NCBI GenBank assembly: GCA_963728845.1
Contig: CAVSLS010000021.1
Location: 1 to 64,000 of the forward strand
Origin: Bog-473 sp963728845
GTDB taxonomy: Bacteria > Actinomycetota > Acidimicrobiia > Acidimicrobiales > RAAP-2
Length of the DNA stretch: 64,000 nt
Direction of reading: 5' to 3'
Shown here: positions 26,831 to 35,886 of the stretch, piece by piece
Position numbering within the stretch: the stretch's first letter is position 1
Layout: each line of letters starts with the position of its first letter
Notes under the pieces: generated by a model
Seen by the model: only the letters and a program-made list of their open reading frames with translations
Told to the model about the DNA's origin: nothing
The model's database searches: none
Position numbers and translations under genes: made by a program

Positions 26831-26974
26831 GCTCTGCACCCTGAAGGCCGGCTCTTTGGCGAAGTCACTCCCGGACCGCACAAAGCCTACGCAGTTGCGC
26901 CGTCTCGTGACGGGTCGATCTTGCGCGCTCGAAGGGGCCCGAAATGGGGGACTTGACTCAAAGAGGATTCGGTT

Positions 26975-27007
26975 GGTGGCACCCCTACCCGGCGGCGAAC
27001 TGGGATA
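26975..27007 (+). repeat. Dispersed intergenic motif, copy 7
   Basis: The pieces GGTGGCACCCCTACCCGGCG and GCGAACTGGGATA combine the start of one variant and the end of the other. It lies after the IS110 element. Confidence 0.6.
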
Positions 27008-27076
27008 TCTAGCCAGAACCGCCTGGTATCGGCGGGGGATGGGCCCCCGCAGGGGGGGTGTGCTCGATCGTTGGCC

Positions 27077-27697
27077 TCAGGTTAGAGGTGGGATACCGAC
27101 CATCTCGCGGAACTCGTCCGTCGAGTTCGTCACGGGGAATGGCTCTGCGGGAACTGGCAGCCCGAGCCGTTCACAGATTGGATCCCAGCCGTCACCGAGA
27201 TTCCATTCGAGCAGTCGGCTCGCCGGCACCTCGCCACGTACGGCGTCGTTGTGGCGGATATAGGCATCGATCATGGCACTCGGGTCGTCAAAGCGGTCGC
27301 TGAATCGGTCTCGCAGGAGCTTGCGCACCGCGTCCATCCAGGGTGCGACCTCCGGTGGCATGTGGTCGAAGGTCAAGAAGATCGTGTTCGAGGCGCTGCG
27401 GTACCACTCCTCGGGATCGCGAACCGACAGCAACACGAGCGCATCTGGGTTGGCATGAGACAATTCTCTCCAGAACGCCGCACCGGGCCAGTCCACGATC
27501 GCCCCATAGCGCGCCAAGATTGCTGACCAGTCGACCGGGCGACCTTCAATGGCGTCGATCCAGGCTGGTATTTGGTCGGGGTCCCCGAGTATCTCGAGCA
27601 TGTGGTGACATGGGGCATCGAGGAGCTGCTCAAGCGCCAGCTTGAGCGAATGTGTCCCCGTTCGGCCGACGCCAGCACCAACGACTTCAAGTTCCAC
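27077..27697 (-). CDS. Sulfotransferase-family protein
   Basis: About 206 residues. AGGAGG six bases upstream selects the GTG at 27697. The N-terminal VVGAGVGRTGTHSLKLALEQ is the PAPS-binding P-loop-like motif of the Sulfotransfer_4 family, and VLLSVRDPEEWYRSASNTIF contains the 3'-phosphate-binding Arg and Ser. The later part LLEWNLGDGWDPICERLGLP is the usual C-terminal capping motif. Members with this layout transfer sulfuryl groups from PAPS to small molecules or glycolipids, but many are uncharacterised. It is monocistronic. Confidence 0.82.
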   Translation of the reverse strand: MELEVVGAGVGRTGTHSLKLALEQLLDAPCHHMLEILGDPDQIPAWIDAIEGRPVDWSAILARYGAIVDWPGAAFWRELSHANPDALVLLSVRDPEEWYRSASNTIFLTFDHMPPEVAPWMDAVRKLLRDRFSDRFDDPSAMIDAYIRHNDAVRGEVPASRLLEWNLGDGWDPICERLGLPVPAEPFPVTNSTDEFREMVGIPPLT

Positions 27698-27823
27698 AAG
27701 TCCCTCCTCGTGACCGACGATCAACAGAGACCGATCTTTGAACGCCCGACGCAGATCGAGCACCCCATGCGCCCGCCAGATCCTGCCACGGATCGAAGGT
27801 CACCCGCCCGACTCGCGCCGCGT

Positions 27824-27854
27824 GGGTGTCCCATCGACCCGGCGTTCGGAGGCA
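27824..27854 (+). repeat. Dispersed intergenic motif, copy 8
   Basis: The pieces GGGTGTCCCATCGACCCGGC and GTTCGGAGGCAC match the second variant. It lies between the divergent sulfotransferase and CDF-like genes. Confidence 0.5.
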
Positions 27855-27896
27855 CGCCCGGCGGGGATCAGCCTTGCAGTCTGAGAAACTGTTTCG

Positions 27897-28493
27897 GTGA
27901 CGGAGATTGCGGACCGGACTCGTCATACTCGGCTTCTGAGTCGGGGCCGCAGGTTAGAAGCGGCGACGCTCGGCTGGAACATCGTGGGCGTGTTCGTGCT
28001 GGCGTTTGCCGCCGTGCAAGCCCGATCCGTTGCCCTTGCGGGATTCGGTCTAGACAGCCTGATTGAGATTGGCGCATCCACCGTCGTCCTGTGGGAACTG
28101 GCGGACATAAGCGAAGAACGGCAGCGCCGGGCGATGCGCTTGATCGGTTTCGCATTCGTCGGTCTGGCCGTCTACCTGGGCATCCAGAGCACGGTCGTTC
28201 TCGTCATCGGGTTCCATCCGCACCACAGCCCACTTGGCATCGTCTGGACCGGAGTCACCGCCTTAGTCATGTTCGCACTCGCTTTCGGCAAGGCGAGGAC
28301 CGGCGCTGCGCTGGACAACCCGGTGCTGCGGGCCGAGGGGCGGATCACCATGATCGACGGCATCTTGGCGACGGCAGTTCTTTGCGGCCTTGTGCTCAAT
28401 GCCGTGGCTGGGTGGTGGTGGGCGGATCCGTTAGCCGGATACGTGCTGCTCTACTACGCCATCCGTGAGGCTCGGGAGTCCTTGAGTCACTGA
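27897..28493 (+). CDS. CDF-like membrane protein (cation-diffusion-facilitator transmembrane domain only)
   Basis: A 198-residue protein with five or six hydrophobic segments. LGWNIVGVFVLAFAAVQARS and GFGLDSLIEIGASTVVLWEL resemble CDF helices, with Asp in the zinc-site helix but Glu where many have another Asp. A later MIDGILATAVLCGLVLN and WWWADPLAGYVLLYYAIREA match CDF helices five and six. The cytoplasmic C-terminal domain is missing, as in short actinobacterial relatives. Metal transport is plausible but unproven. The start is a GTG. Confidence 0.7.
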   Translation: MTEIADRTRHTRLLSRGRRLEAATLGWNIVGVFVLAFAAVQARSVALAGFGLDSLIEIGASTVVLWELADISEERQRRAMRLIGFAFVGLAVYLGIQSTVVLVIGFHPHHSPLGIVWTGVTALVMFALAFGKARTGAALDNPVLRAEGRITMIDGILATAVLCGLVLNAVAGWWWADPLAGYVLLYYAIREARESLSH

Positions 28494-28528
28494 CAACCGC
28501 CTCCTAGTGGGTATCCCCGTCGCGCCGC

Positions 28529-28561
28529 AGGGTGACTCCCGTCCGGGCGAAATGGGGCAGG
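28529..28561 (+). repeat. Dispersed intergenic motif, copy 9
   Basis: The pieces AGGGTGACTCCCGTCCGGGC and GAAATGGGGCAGG. It lies between convergent genes. Confidence 0.55.
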
Positions 28562-28585
28562 CGGACTCGTCTCGAAATGGCTGTT

Positions 28586-30130
28586 CTACCCGTCAGGGTC
28601 GCCCGCCCTCTGCGCAGCGGAGAGCTGAGCGGGCTCGGGCGTCCCGGTGAGGGTGGTCTTCGGGTGGACCGGGAGCAGCACGGGTGTACGCGGAGATTGA
28701 TCAAAATTGAAGTCATTGACGAGATTCCCAAGGATCTTCTCGTTCTCTCGCACGTCGGGCCGAGGGTCGGGTCGGCCGTCTGTGGCGGGGTCGATGCGCT
28801 GCCCATGGAGGAAATCATCTTCGATGAACTTGTCGTAAGCATCGAAGCTCAAGGTCTGGTGGTCGATGTAGCCACGCTTGGCATACGGGCTGATCGTCAT
28901 GCCCGGGACGCGTAACCCATAGCCGAGCTGATCGACGGTCGGTGGGACGACGTGGTCATAGAAGCCACCCCAGTCGTCCCAGGCCAGGAAGATCGCGGTC
29001 GAGTTCCAGTCCGGACTGTGCATCACCGCGTTGATGAGGCTGGTCACGTAGCTCTGTCCGAAGCTCACCGGGGACGGAGGATGCTCGCTGACCTCACCTG
29101 AGGGGACCACCCACGACACCGCCGGGAGGGTGCCCTTCTTGGCTGCTTGGTAGAAGTGGTCGACCGACTGGATGTTCCCCAGCTGGTTGTCGGCTTTCAC
29201 CGTGTCGAACCACGGGAGCGGGTTCCAGATCCCCGGGGTGTTGGAGTTCTGCGCAACCGGTGCGCAGGTTTCGGCGGCGTCGTTCTCGCAGTCGGGCTCG
29301 GTGCCGCTCACCACGTAGTACCCCCAGCTGACGTGGTTCTTGTGGAGCAGATAAGTCAGGTCGGTCCAGGCGTAGATCGGCTGATGGTTTGGGGTGCTCT
29401 TTCCCTTCTTGTTCTTCTTGGGTCCAACCTCGCCGCCGTAGACGGCCGGTTTTGCTGGCGGTTTCGCAGGAGGATTGGCCGCCGTTCCGTCCACGCAGCT
29501 CGAAGGGTTGTCCTCCTGGGTGCAGTGGGCAGCCCACTGTGAGACCAGGAAGAGGTGGGCGGGCAGGCTCCATGACGCGTTCGGTTCGAACATGTGGTCC
29601 TGCAGCACGAAGTCATTGGCATAGGTCCAGTAGTTGGGGATGTCGCTCTGTGTGTGATACCCCATGACGTCCGGAGTCCCCGAGTTGGTGCAGGCCGGGT
29701 CGGTCGGATCCGCACATCCCTTCTTCCCGAGCTCGGCCTGCCCGATAAAGCCATCCATCCTGCCGCCGTTGACGTCACTCGTCGCGTTCGCATAGTTGTG
29801 CGGTCCTCCGCCGTTCACGTCCGCATGATCGACGTAGGGAGCGACGCATGTCCCGTTGCTGGGATCGGGCACGCACGCGGTCGGAACACCGTTCTTCATC
29901 GGAATCCCGTCGGCGCCCGGAAAGGTGCCGAAGTAGGAGTCGAAGGACCGGTTCTCCTGCATGACGACGATGACATGTTTGATCTTGTGGATACCGGACG
30001 GGACGATGTAGCTCCCGGTGGGTCCGCCGCTCACCCGTTCTACCTGCGCTGTCGGCGAAGAGGGCCCGCTGCTGCACGACGCAGCGACGATAGCCAGAGC
30101 CGCCACACAGAGGACGACGCGCCAGCGCAT
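28586..30130 (-). CDS. Secreted phospholipase C/acid phosphatase-type phosphoesterase, lipoprotein
   Basis: A 514-residue phosphoesterase-family (PF04185) protein. The signal region LCVAALAIVAASC ends in a lipobox. The catalytic start is IKHVIVVMQENRSFDSYFGT, containing the ENRSFD motif with its metal and nucleophile region. Further signatures are MDGFIGQAE, HTQSDIPNYWTYANDFVLQD, SEHPPSPVSFGQSYVTSLIN and FLAWDDWGGFYDHVVPP. These enzymes cleave phosphate esters of lipids or small molecules outside the cell, which fits phosphate scavenging. A paralogue lies at 40540-42095. Confidence 0.88.
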   Translation of the reverse strand: MRWRVVLCVAALAIVAASCSSGPSSPTAQVERVSGGPTGSYIVPSGIHKIKHVIVVMQENRSFDSYFGTFPGADGIPMKNGVPTACVPDPSNGTCVAPYVDHADVNGGGPHNYANATSDVNGGRMDGFIGQAELGKKGCADPTDPACTNSGTPDVMGYHTQSDIPNYWTYANDFVLQDHMFEPNASWSLPAHLFLVSQWAAHCTQEDNPSSCVDGTAANPPAKPPAKPAVYGGEVGPKKNKKGKSTPNHQPIYAWTDLTYLLHKNHVSWGYYVVSGTEPDCENDAAETCAPVAQNSNTPGIWNPLPWFDTVKADNQLGNIQSVDHFYQAAKKGTLPAVSWVVPSGEVSEHPPSPVSFGQSYVTSLINAVMHSPDWNSTAIFLAWDDWGGFYDHVVPPTVDQLGYGLRVPGMTISPYAKRGYIDHQTLSFDAYDKFIEDDFLHGQRIDPATDGRPDPRPDVRENEKILGNLVNDFNFDQSPRTPVLLPVHPKTTLTGTPEPAQLSAAQRAGDPDG

Positions 30131-30240
30131 GGTGCCTAGTCTCGACCAAGGATGTTGCGGAATTGTGATGGCAACATGCGTATCCGTGATCGGTCTGCAG
30201 TGAGGGGAACCCAGGAAACCCTATCCTCATGGTGCCGCAT

Positions 30241-30271
30241 GGTGGCACTCCGTCCCGGCGTTCGGGGGCAG
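30241..30271 (+). repeat. Dispersed intergenic motif, copy 10
   Basis: The pieces GGTGGCACTCC and GTCCCGGCGTTCGGGGGCAG are almost identical to copy 3. It lies upstream of the phosphoesterase gene. Confidence 0.65.
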
Positions 30272-30308
30272 CCCATCCCCCTAGGGACGACCGGGATCCG
30301 AAGCAGAT

Positions 30309-31436
30309 TCACTGCACCGGCGATTCGATTCGTTGTAGCCATCGCTTGGGTGGTGGAAATACGAACCTGGCGATCGTCGCCGACACCCAGCAGAGGGTCC
30401 AGCCAGCGAAAACCAGGAGAACGTTGTGGAACGTTCCGTTCTTCGCTTTCGCGGCGGCGAGTGCAAGGAGGATGCCCCACACCACGAAACAGCCGGTGCG
30501 ATAGACCCGACTCGCACTCTCCGCACGCATCACGACGATGACGAGTCCGAGCAGGTGCCGCAGGGAAACGTACACGAAGGCCCACTCGATTGGCGGAACG
30601 TTGCCGAGCGAGCTGTGCAGCCGCACGGCGTTGTAGTGGTTGATCCAGGCGATGATTGCCCGACGAGCGTCGGCACGGCTGGCGAAGCGGTAACGGCTGA
30701 TCAGCTCGCGTTTCAAGCTCGCCCAGAACGACTCGGCGGCCGCGTTGTCCTGGGACGACCCGATGCGCCCCACCGACTGGGTGATCTTGTGCTTGTCGCA
30801 CAAGGAGCGGAAGTCACGTCCCATGTACTGGGCCCCGCGGTCGTGGTGGAAGACCATGCCGGCGACGTCGCCGCCTCGCGTGGCCACCGCCATCTCGAGG
30901 GCGCCGGCCACGAGCTCGTAGGGCATCCGCTCGCCCATGGCGTAGCCGACCACGCGCCGCGATCCGAGGTCGAGGACGTCGGCCAGGTACAGCCAGCCTT
31001 CGTCGGTTCCGATGTAGGTGATGTCCCCGCAGGTGCGCTCGCCGGGTTCGCCGACCGAGAAGTCGCGCCGGACCAGGTCGGGCAGGGGCGGGGCGCTCAC
31101 GTCGGGGATCGTGGTGCGGACCTTGCGCCTCCGGCCGTCCTTCGCGTACAGGGCGTTGTCCGCCATAAGCCGCTCGACCCGCTTGTGGTTGACGCAGTGC
31201 CCGCGACGGCGCAGTTCGTCGGTCATGCGCGGCGACCCGTAGGTGTCGTCGAGCGTGTCGTGGACCTTGTGCATCTCGTTGATGAGCAGGGCCTCGTCGA
31301 ACTCGGCGTCGGTCGGGCCGGCCGAGCGGTCCAGCCACTCGTAGTAGGCCGAGGCGGAGATCTCGGCCGCCGCACAGGCCGCTGCGATCGGGAACCCTTC
31401 GGCCTTCATGGCGGAGACGTGCCGGTAGCGGCTCAC
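30309..31436 (-). CDS. IS3-family OrfB transposase fused to a membrane-protein tail
   Basis: A 375-residue chimera. Residues 1-285 are an IS3 OrfB integrase: HTH_21 region TLDDTYGSPRMTDELRRRGH, then a DDE core with Asp138 (CGDITYI), Asp199 (HHDRGAQY) and Glu235 (DNAAAESFWASLKREL). IS3 homology ends after GNVPPIEW. The last 90 residues are hydrophobic (LGLVIVVMRAE, FVVWGILLALAAA, VLLVFAGWTLCWVSA) and unrelated to transposases, so the right end of the IS was lost and the frame runs into another gene. The GTG start overlaps the OrfA stop by GTGA. Confidence 0.8.
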   Translation of the reverse strand: MSRYRHVSAMKAEGFPIAAACAAAEISASAYYEWLDRSAGPTDAEFDEALLINEMHKVHDTLDDTYGSPRMTDELRRRGHCVNHKRVERLMADNALYAKDGRRRKVRTTIPDVSAPPLPDLVRRDFSVGEPGERTCGDITYIGTDEGWLYLADVLDLGSRRVVGYAMGERMPYELVAGALEMAVATRGGDVAGMVFHHDRGAQYMGRDFRSLCDKHKITQSVGRIGSSQDNAAAESFWASLKRELISRYRFASRADARRAIIAWINHYNAVRLHSSLGNVPPIEWAFVYVSLRHLLGLVIVVMRAESASRVYRTGCFVVWGILLALAAAKAKNGTFHNVLLVFAGWTLCWVSATIARFVFPPPKRWLQRIESPVQ

Positions 31437-31795
31437 CGGTCCAACTCCTTCACCCAGAAGGCCACACTTCGTTTGAGCAGGTCGCGCTCCATGGTCAGGC
31501 GCTTCACCTCCCGGCGGAGCCTGGCGTTCTCCTCGCGCATCTCGGTCGTGGTTCCCTCGCGCTCTCCGCGGTCGATGCGCTCTTGACGCACCCAGTTGCC
31601 GAGCGTCTGCTCGACGACGTCCAGCTCTCGGGCCACGTCCGCGATCGTGCGATGCTGGTCGATGACCAGGGCCGCCGCGTCTCTGCGGAACTCCTTTGGA
31701 TACTTGCCCCGACGCCTGGTCGGCTCAGCCTGGTTCTCGGTCACCGTTGGCATGACTACCTCCTATTCGAGGTGTCCGGCCAACGGGGGGATGGT
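30582..31795 (-). mobile_element. IS3-family element, right end truncated
   Basis: OrfA and OrfB are in the usual order. The left end (high coordinate) carries a terminal-repeat-like TTGGCCGGACACCTCGAATA before OrfA. No matching inverted repeat is found beyond OrfB near 30582, so the element is not complete. It sits inside a membrane-protein gene whose N-terminal half is at 31763-32461. Confidence 0.7.
31433..31753 (-). CDS. IS3-family OrfA (helix-turn-helix protein)
   Basis: A 106-residue OrfA. The region KYPKEFRRDAAALVIDQHRT, IADVARELDVVEQTLGNWVR is the HTH that binds the IS ends. It is followed by a coiled-coil leucine-zipper-like segment (EMREENARLRREVKRLTMER) used for oligomerisation. 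The stop overlaps the OrfB start, so coupling or frameshifting could make OrfB or OrfAB. Confidence 0.88.
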   Translation of the reverse strand: MPTVTENQAEPTRRRGKYPKEFRRDAAALVIDQHRTIADVARELDVVEQTLGNWVRQERIDRGEREGTTTEMREENARLRREVKRLTMERDLLKRSVAFWVKELDR

Positions 31796-32461
31796 CAGGA
31801 TGCCTAGCCAACGGGGATTGCCCCGGCGGTGGAGTATCGCCTCGATCGTGAGGGCGATGAACGGTGGGACCGGGATGAAAACGAGTTCGACGTGGCCGAG
31901 ACCCTGGCTCACCATGTAGGGAGAGAATCCGTAGATCGCACCGCCGAGGGCGGCCGCAGGGCCCCAGACGTTCCAGCGCCGAAGGACGAGGAAGGCGGCG
32001 GTGGCCGACACCGGCATGGCCAGCACCATGAGCAGATTGGCACTCACCAAGGGGCTCGCGAGTAGCGAGATCGGGTAGGTCAGAAATCCGAGGAACGGGC
32101 TCGCCGTGTTCTGAGCCAGGTTGACGCCCGTCGGTACGTACATCGCGCCGCTGAAGAACGGGTTGAGCCCGTGGTTCATCGCGTGGGGTACCCACCCGAT
32201 GAACCAGACCGACTGGGCGAAATCGGCGGTGGAGCCCGCGAGCCTGCCGGTGGGGTCGGGGAGCACCGACCAGTAGGCGACGATCCCGAGCGCGAGGTAG
32301 GCCAGCACCACTGCCACCGACGGCCAGTGCCATCGACCCTCTGTGGGTGTCACCAGAGAGGTTGGGTCGGCCTCGACATCGAGGGGCCTTTCAAGCGGAC
32401 ACCTGCACCGCGGGTAGTCAGCCGGCGGCACATCCGCAGTTAGCCCCACTGAGTCGCTCAC
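31763..32461 (-). pseudogene. N-terminal half of a large membrane protein, cut by the IS3 element
   Basis: A GTG start and 232 residues with about five hydrophobic segments. The parts WFIGWVPHAMNHGLNPFFSG, YVPTGVNLAQNTASPFLGFL, SANLLMVLAMPVSATAAFLV and LVFIPVPPFIALTIEAI resemble the N-terminus of large actinobacterial GT-C-like membrane proteins of unknown role, which have 550 or more residues. The frame ends at LAGHLE inside the IS end sequence, so the gene was cut by the insertion. Confidence 0.65.
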
Positions 32462-32765
32462 GTCGAAGCGGGTTCCTCATCGCAATTGCAGTACCGAGGA
32501 AGTATCGGAGGTACTGGACGGTTGCGCAATCGGGACCACCCGAGTGCGCACCATTGCAACGGTGCAGTGGGAGTTGCAAGGGTACGCCCTCTCCCTCGGG
32601 GGATCCCAAGAGGAAGGCGGTTCACTCGGGGGAGAGCGCGAAAGTTGACTACCTACCGTTTTGCTGATATTTAGCTGATACTGCCGGACACCCTGGCGGT
32701 TCGTAGAGGGTTGGGGAAATGGAAAATCGCCGAGCGGTTGAGGTGAGCGATCGGTCTTGTCCGCT
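32462..32765. other. Intergenic region
   Basis: About 304 bp between the interrupted membrane-protein gene and a small forward gene. It probably holds two divergent promoters. No repeat or RNA is recognised. Confidence 0.3.
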
Positions 32766-33065
32766 ATGAAAGCTCCGAGCATCATCACAAACGGGTCCTT
32801 CGGTTTAGCCGGCATGAAACACCGAGCAGCTCAAAAGGTCGCGTCTCCTGACGTCGTTGACGGGAGTCTTTCCGCCGATGAACTCTCCCTCGTCCTGAGC
32901 GCCCTTTGGGTGTGGCGAGGACAGCTTGGCCGAATTGGCTCCAAGGTGCCCATCCCGGGACTTGGTACCGCACAAGGTCAACGCAATGTCGATGAGATTG
33001 CGCGCAAGCTCGGTGGTGATCCAAGCGCCTACTTCTATGGGCTCCAGCCGTCCCAACGCCACTGA
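32766..33065 (+). CDS. Small hypothetical protein
   Basis: A 99-residue frame beginning MKAPSIITNGSFGLAGMKHR. The central part SLSADELSLVLSALWVWRGQ followed by LGRIGSKVPIPGLGTAQGQR and VDEIARKLGGDPSAYFYGL is helical with reasonable composition for a real protein. There is no membrane segment or known domain, and no strong ribosome site. It is isolated between long non-coding stretches. Confidence 0.4.
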   Translation: MKAPSIITNGSFGLAGMKHRAAQKVASPDVVDGSLSADELSLVLSALWVWRGQLGRIGSKVPIPGLGTAQGQRNVDEIARKLGGDPSAYFYGLQPSQRH

Positions 33066-33833
33066 AGCCGGGGGCGACGCCGACTAGCGATAGTCGGCCG
33101 CGGGCGCTCAACCTCCTACTGTCGGCCACCAAGCGACCCATTCGTGGGTCGGTAATTAGTGACGAGACCTGGTAGAGCCGACGCCAGGTTTGCGCAGTCA
33201 TCCCAGGTCAGAGCCAATTCTCGCCGGTACTCGGACGCTGTCACGGCCGAATGACAGCCAATTGACAGCGTGGGCGCCCGGCATGGTCAGCAAGGGGGGT
33301 CGCCGACCATCTGTGCGACGAGGCCAGTTTCGCGTCGTGGGAACAGGACAGTGCAGAGCTTCCCGACTGGCAGACCGCTTGGCGTCGCTTGGTGGCCGAC
33401 GGTGAATCGGCGACGCTTACCAACGCATCCGAGGCAAACGAAACCCGAGCCTTCCCCGCTCCGGTCGAGCCGCCTCAAAGTCTGGCCTGATTGGTGGGTC
33501 TAGGTGAGACAGAAGCCAGCTCACATGACCGGTTTACTCAGAGGCACTCAGACGCTCATCAGAGGGCGTCAATTCCTTGCAAATTGGAATCAGGAGCTAA
33601 TCCTCCAGACTGACGTCACCACCACGTCAGCGGCCAGGTTCTGGTCGCCGTTGCCTACGTCAGGCTGCCCAGTTGGTCTCCCAGGTTGGTGTGCTCATGG
33701 TTAAAGTCCCCCCTCCGACACGATCAAAACCCCGACTCCTCCAAGGCCAATCCGCATGGTGCATTTGCGTGCGCCCCAGCCAGATTCGGGATGAGGCCTC
33801 CGGGACCCCCGCCAGGTTCGGTGCTCGGTCCCA
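33066..33833. other. Long region without a clear gene; contains a start-less coding remnant and a hairpin
   Basis: From 33266 to 33490 one forward frame reads like protein (ASFASWEQDSAELPDWQTAW, then RRLVADGESATLTNASEANE) with no usable start, so it is likely the end of a lost gene. At 33610-33630 a perfect hairpin CTGACGT-7-ACGTCAG is present without a T run. The rest shows nothing. Confidence 0.4.
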
Positions 33834-35132
33834 TCAGAACTGCAAACGCAGCGGCACGTTGCTTCGACCCCCGTCGGGACGAACTACCAGCGTTTGGTGG
33901 ACTTCCAACCGGTGACGCTCGAAACCGATCGCCGATGCCGCCATATACAGACGCCACACCCGGGCACGGGCCGCCCCGACCTCGCGAACTGCTGACTCCC
34001 AATTGGCTTCCAGGTTCTCGACCCAGCACCGTAGCGTCAGCGCATAGTGCTCGCGCAATGTCTCGAGGTGCCGAAGCTCAAAGCCAGTGTCTTGCATCAT
34101 GGACACCACGGTTCCGACTTCGTGAAGCTCACCATCAGGAAACACGTAACGGTCCATGAATGGGCTGGCAATCCGTGACGGCCCGCGAAGCCCGGCAGCC
34201 ACAGCGACGCGCCGCGCGGTTGCCTCGGCTCGGCCTCGGACAGTCTGCACGTCTTTCGCACCGGGACGGCCGATGGCATGGTTCAGCAGTCGACCTCCTG
34301 GCCGCAGTTGCGCGAACAGTCGGTGGAAATACTCCGCCATTCGCCGCCTACCCACATGTTCGAACATGCCGATCGAGCTGATCGCGTCGAATGGCCCATC
34401 GGCGAGGTCGCGGTAGTCCTGGAGGCGGATCTCGACCTGGCCGACCAGGCCGTTTTCGGCTACGCGTTTCGTGGCCCAGTCGTACTGTTCGCTCGACAGG
34501 GTGATACCGACGACGCGCGCCCCGTGGTTCGCAGCGGCGTGGATCGCCATCCCTCCCCAACCGCAGCCCACGTCGAGCAGCCGCATGCCTGACCGCAGAC
34601 GGAGCTTGCGACTGACGAGCTCGTACTTGTTCGCCTGCGCCGTGGCGAGGTCATCTTGTGGGGTATCGAACAACGCGCATGAATACGTCATAGAAGAGCC
34701 GAGCACCGTCTCGTAAAAGGTGCTAGACACGTCGTAGTGGTGGCTGATCGACTCGCGGTCACGCCCCCGACTGTGGACGCCACCGCGGAGTCTCGTCTCC
34801 TCTTCTGGGGGAGGAGGCAGCCGGAGCACGGACGGTCCAGCAGCTCGAATCAAGCGAGCGAGCGTTGTGGGACCGAGCTGGAGACTCGACATTGATACGT
34901 CGAGATCGAGAACCGAATAGATGTCACCGTTGATATCGAGATCGCCCGCCACGTATGCCCGACTCAGTCCAAGCTCACCGGGTCGGCTGATTATCCGGGA
35001 TAAGGCGGCTGGCGAACGGATCACAAGCGTGGCCGCCGCGTCCGGTGGTCCGGCGACGCTGCCATCATAAGCAGCGATGCCCAACGGAATCTCGTTCCCG
35101 AGAATGCTCTGGACCACCTCTGCAAGGGGCAC
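33834..35132 (-). CDS. cfa-like: Cyclopropane-fatty-acyl-phospholipid synthase family methyltransferase
   Basis: About 432 residues from a GTG at 35132 preceded by GGAGGAGG; codons upstream in the same frame look non-coding. The N-terminal domain (1-120) is the lipid-binding region of CFA synthases (LVIRSPAALSRIISRPGELG, AYVAGDLDINGD). The catalytic part has ISHHYDVSSTFYETVLGSSM and TYSCALF, the SAM motif LLDVGCGWGGMAIHAA, VVGITLSSEQ and ISSIGMFEHVG, with the C-terminal HYALTLRCWVENLEANWE. It adds a methylene or methyl group to unsaturated fatty acids in membrane phospholipids. Confidence 0.92.
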   Translation of the reverse strand: MPLAEVVQSILGNEIPLGIAAYDGSVAGPPDAAATLVIRSPAALSRIISRPGELGLSRAYVAGDLDINGDIYSVLDLDVSMSSLQLGPTTLARLIRAAGPSVLRLPPPPEEETRLRGGVHSRGRDRESISHHYDVSSTFYETVLGSSMTYSCALFDTPQDDLATAQANKYELVSRKLRLRSGMRLLDVGCGWGGMAIHAAANHGARVVGITLSSEQYDWATKRVAENGLVGQVEIRLQDYRDLADGPFDAISSIGMFEHVGRRRMAEYFHRLFAQLRPGGRLLNHAIGRPGAKDVQTVRGRAEATARRVAVAAGLRGPSRIASPFMDRYVFPDGELHEVGTVVSMMQDTGFELRHLETLREHYALTLRCWVENLEANWESAVREVGAARARVWRLYMAASAIGFERHRLEVHQTLVVRPDGGRSNVPLRLQF

Positions 35133-35623
35133 AACGCCTCCTCCTGAATCACTCCATTCGGTTGCTCGACCACCTACAAGATTAGGGTCAACCACTGGTT
35201 CCGTCGATGCGATACCCAACGTCCGGACTCCGGCTGGAGGGGAGGTGCCCACTGCCCGTAGGAGGGCGCCCCAGTACGCTGCCGGCTTGGGGCAAGACGT
35301 GCGATCCAGGCAGGTCCGACGTTGGTAACTATTCAGTATTCGCCGAACGGTTTGGGCGCGCCCCTCGCGCCCAGCGCCGATCCGTGGGGGAGTGGCGCCT
35401 AACGCAGCTGCTCTGTGCTGCAAATGGCCCCCCAGGAGCACAGGTGTACTAGGTGAGCCAAACGCCCCTCGGACATCACCCGGGTACACGCGTCCGGGCG
35501 TGCGAGCGCATTCGTTCAGGGACCGGACGGCCGCATGGTCCACGAGGACGATCTGCTGGCCCGCACTCGTCCTCCGGCCGGGGTCCCTCAGAGACTAGGA
35601 GGGGTCGCCAAGCAGGCACCTCG

Positions 35624-35667
35624 GTGTCATGCCCCACTTGCTTATTGCGCCGTCAAAGTGGGACACC
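35624..35667 (-). repeat. Stem-loop related to the dispersed motif
   Basis: The inner arms CCCACTT (35633-35639) and AAGTGGG (35656-35662) are perfect, and outer GTGT/ACAC bases also pair. Read on the reverse strand it gives GTGTCCCACTTTG, GACGGCGCAATAAGTGGGG, CA, in the same order as other motif copies. Confidence 0.5.
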
Positions 35668-35849
35668 TGATGTGGTTGAACGCTGCCGATCACGGCCGTT
35701 CCCTCAGTCACATTCTGAAGCCGATGCCTCGGTGTCCAGGCTGCCCACAATCGCCGCGAGTGAACAGTGCGCAGCCGCTGACCCCGCCTGATCCGGCCCA
35801 GTCTGAGCGCCATGGCGGCGCGTTGAGCCCGTGCCCCGTTCGCTAAGGC

Positions 35850-35881
35850 TTGACACGATCACTCCGTTAGAGTTATCTAAC
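35850..35881 (+). promoter_or_regulatory. Promoter and operator of the ArsR-SRPBCC operon
   Basis: A consensus TTGACA (35850) and a TTATCT-like -10 with 17-bp spacing. The perfect palindrome GTTAGA-GTTA-TCTAAC (35866-35881) covers the -10. The GTG start at 35887 is so close that the mRNA is probably leaderless. ArsR-type autorepression is the simplest reading. Confidence 0.65.
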
Positions 35882-35886
35882 CGTTA

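Larger units (their letters stand above)
35133..35886. other. Long region upstream of the CFA gene and the ArsR gene
   Basis: About 750 bp. A long reverse frame here is a continuation of the CFA frame with no ribosome site or homology. A stem-loop with arms CCCACTT and AAGTGGG lies at 35624-35667 and resembles the dispersed motif on the reverse strand. The ArsR promoter lies at the right edge. Confidence 0.4.

Noticed and set aside
30426..31586. 386-codon forward frame opposite the IS3 transposase
   Set aside because: It is the complement of OrfB and OrfA, with no recognisable domain.
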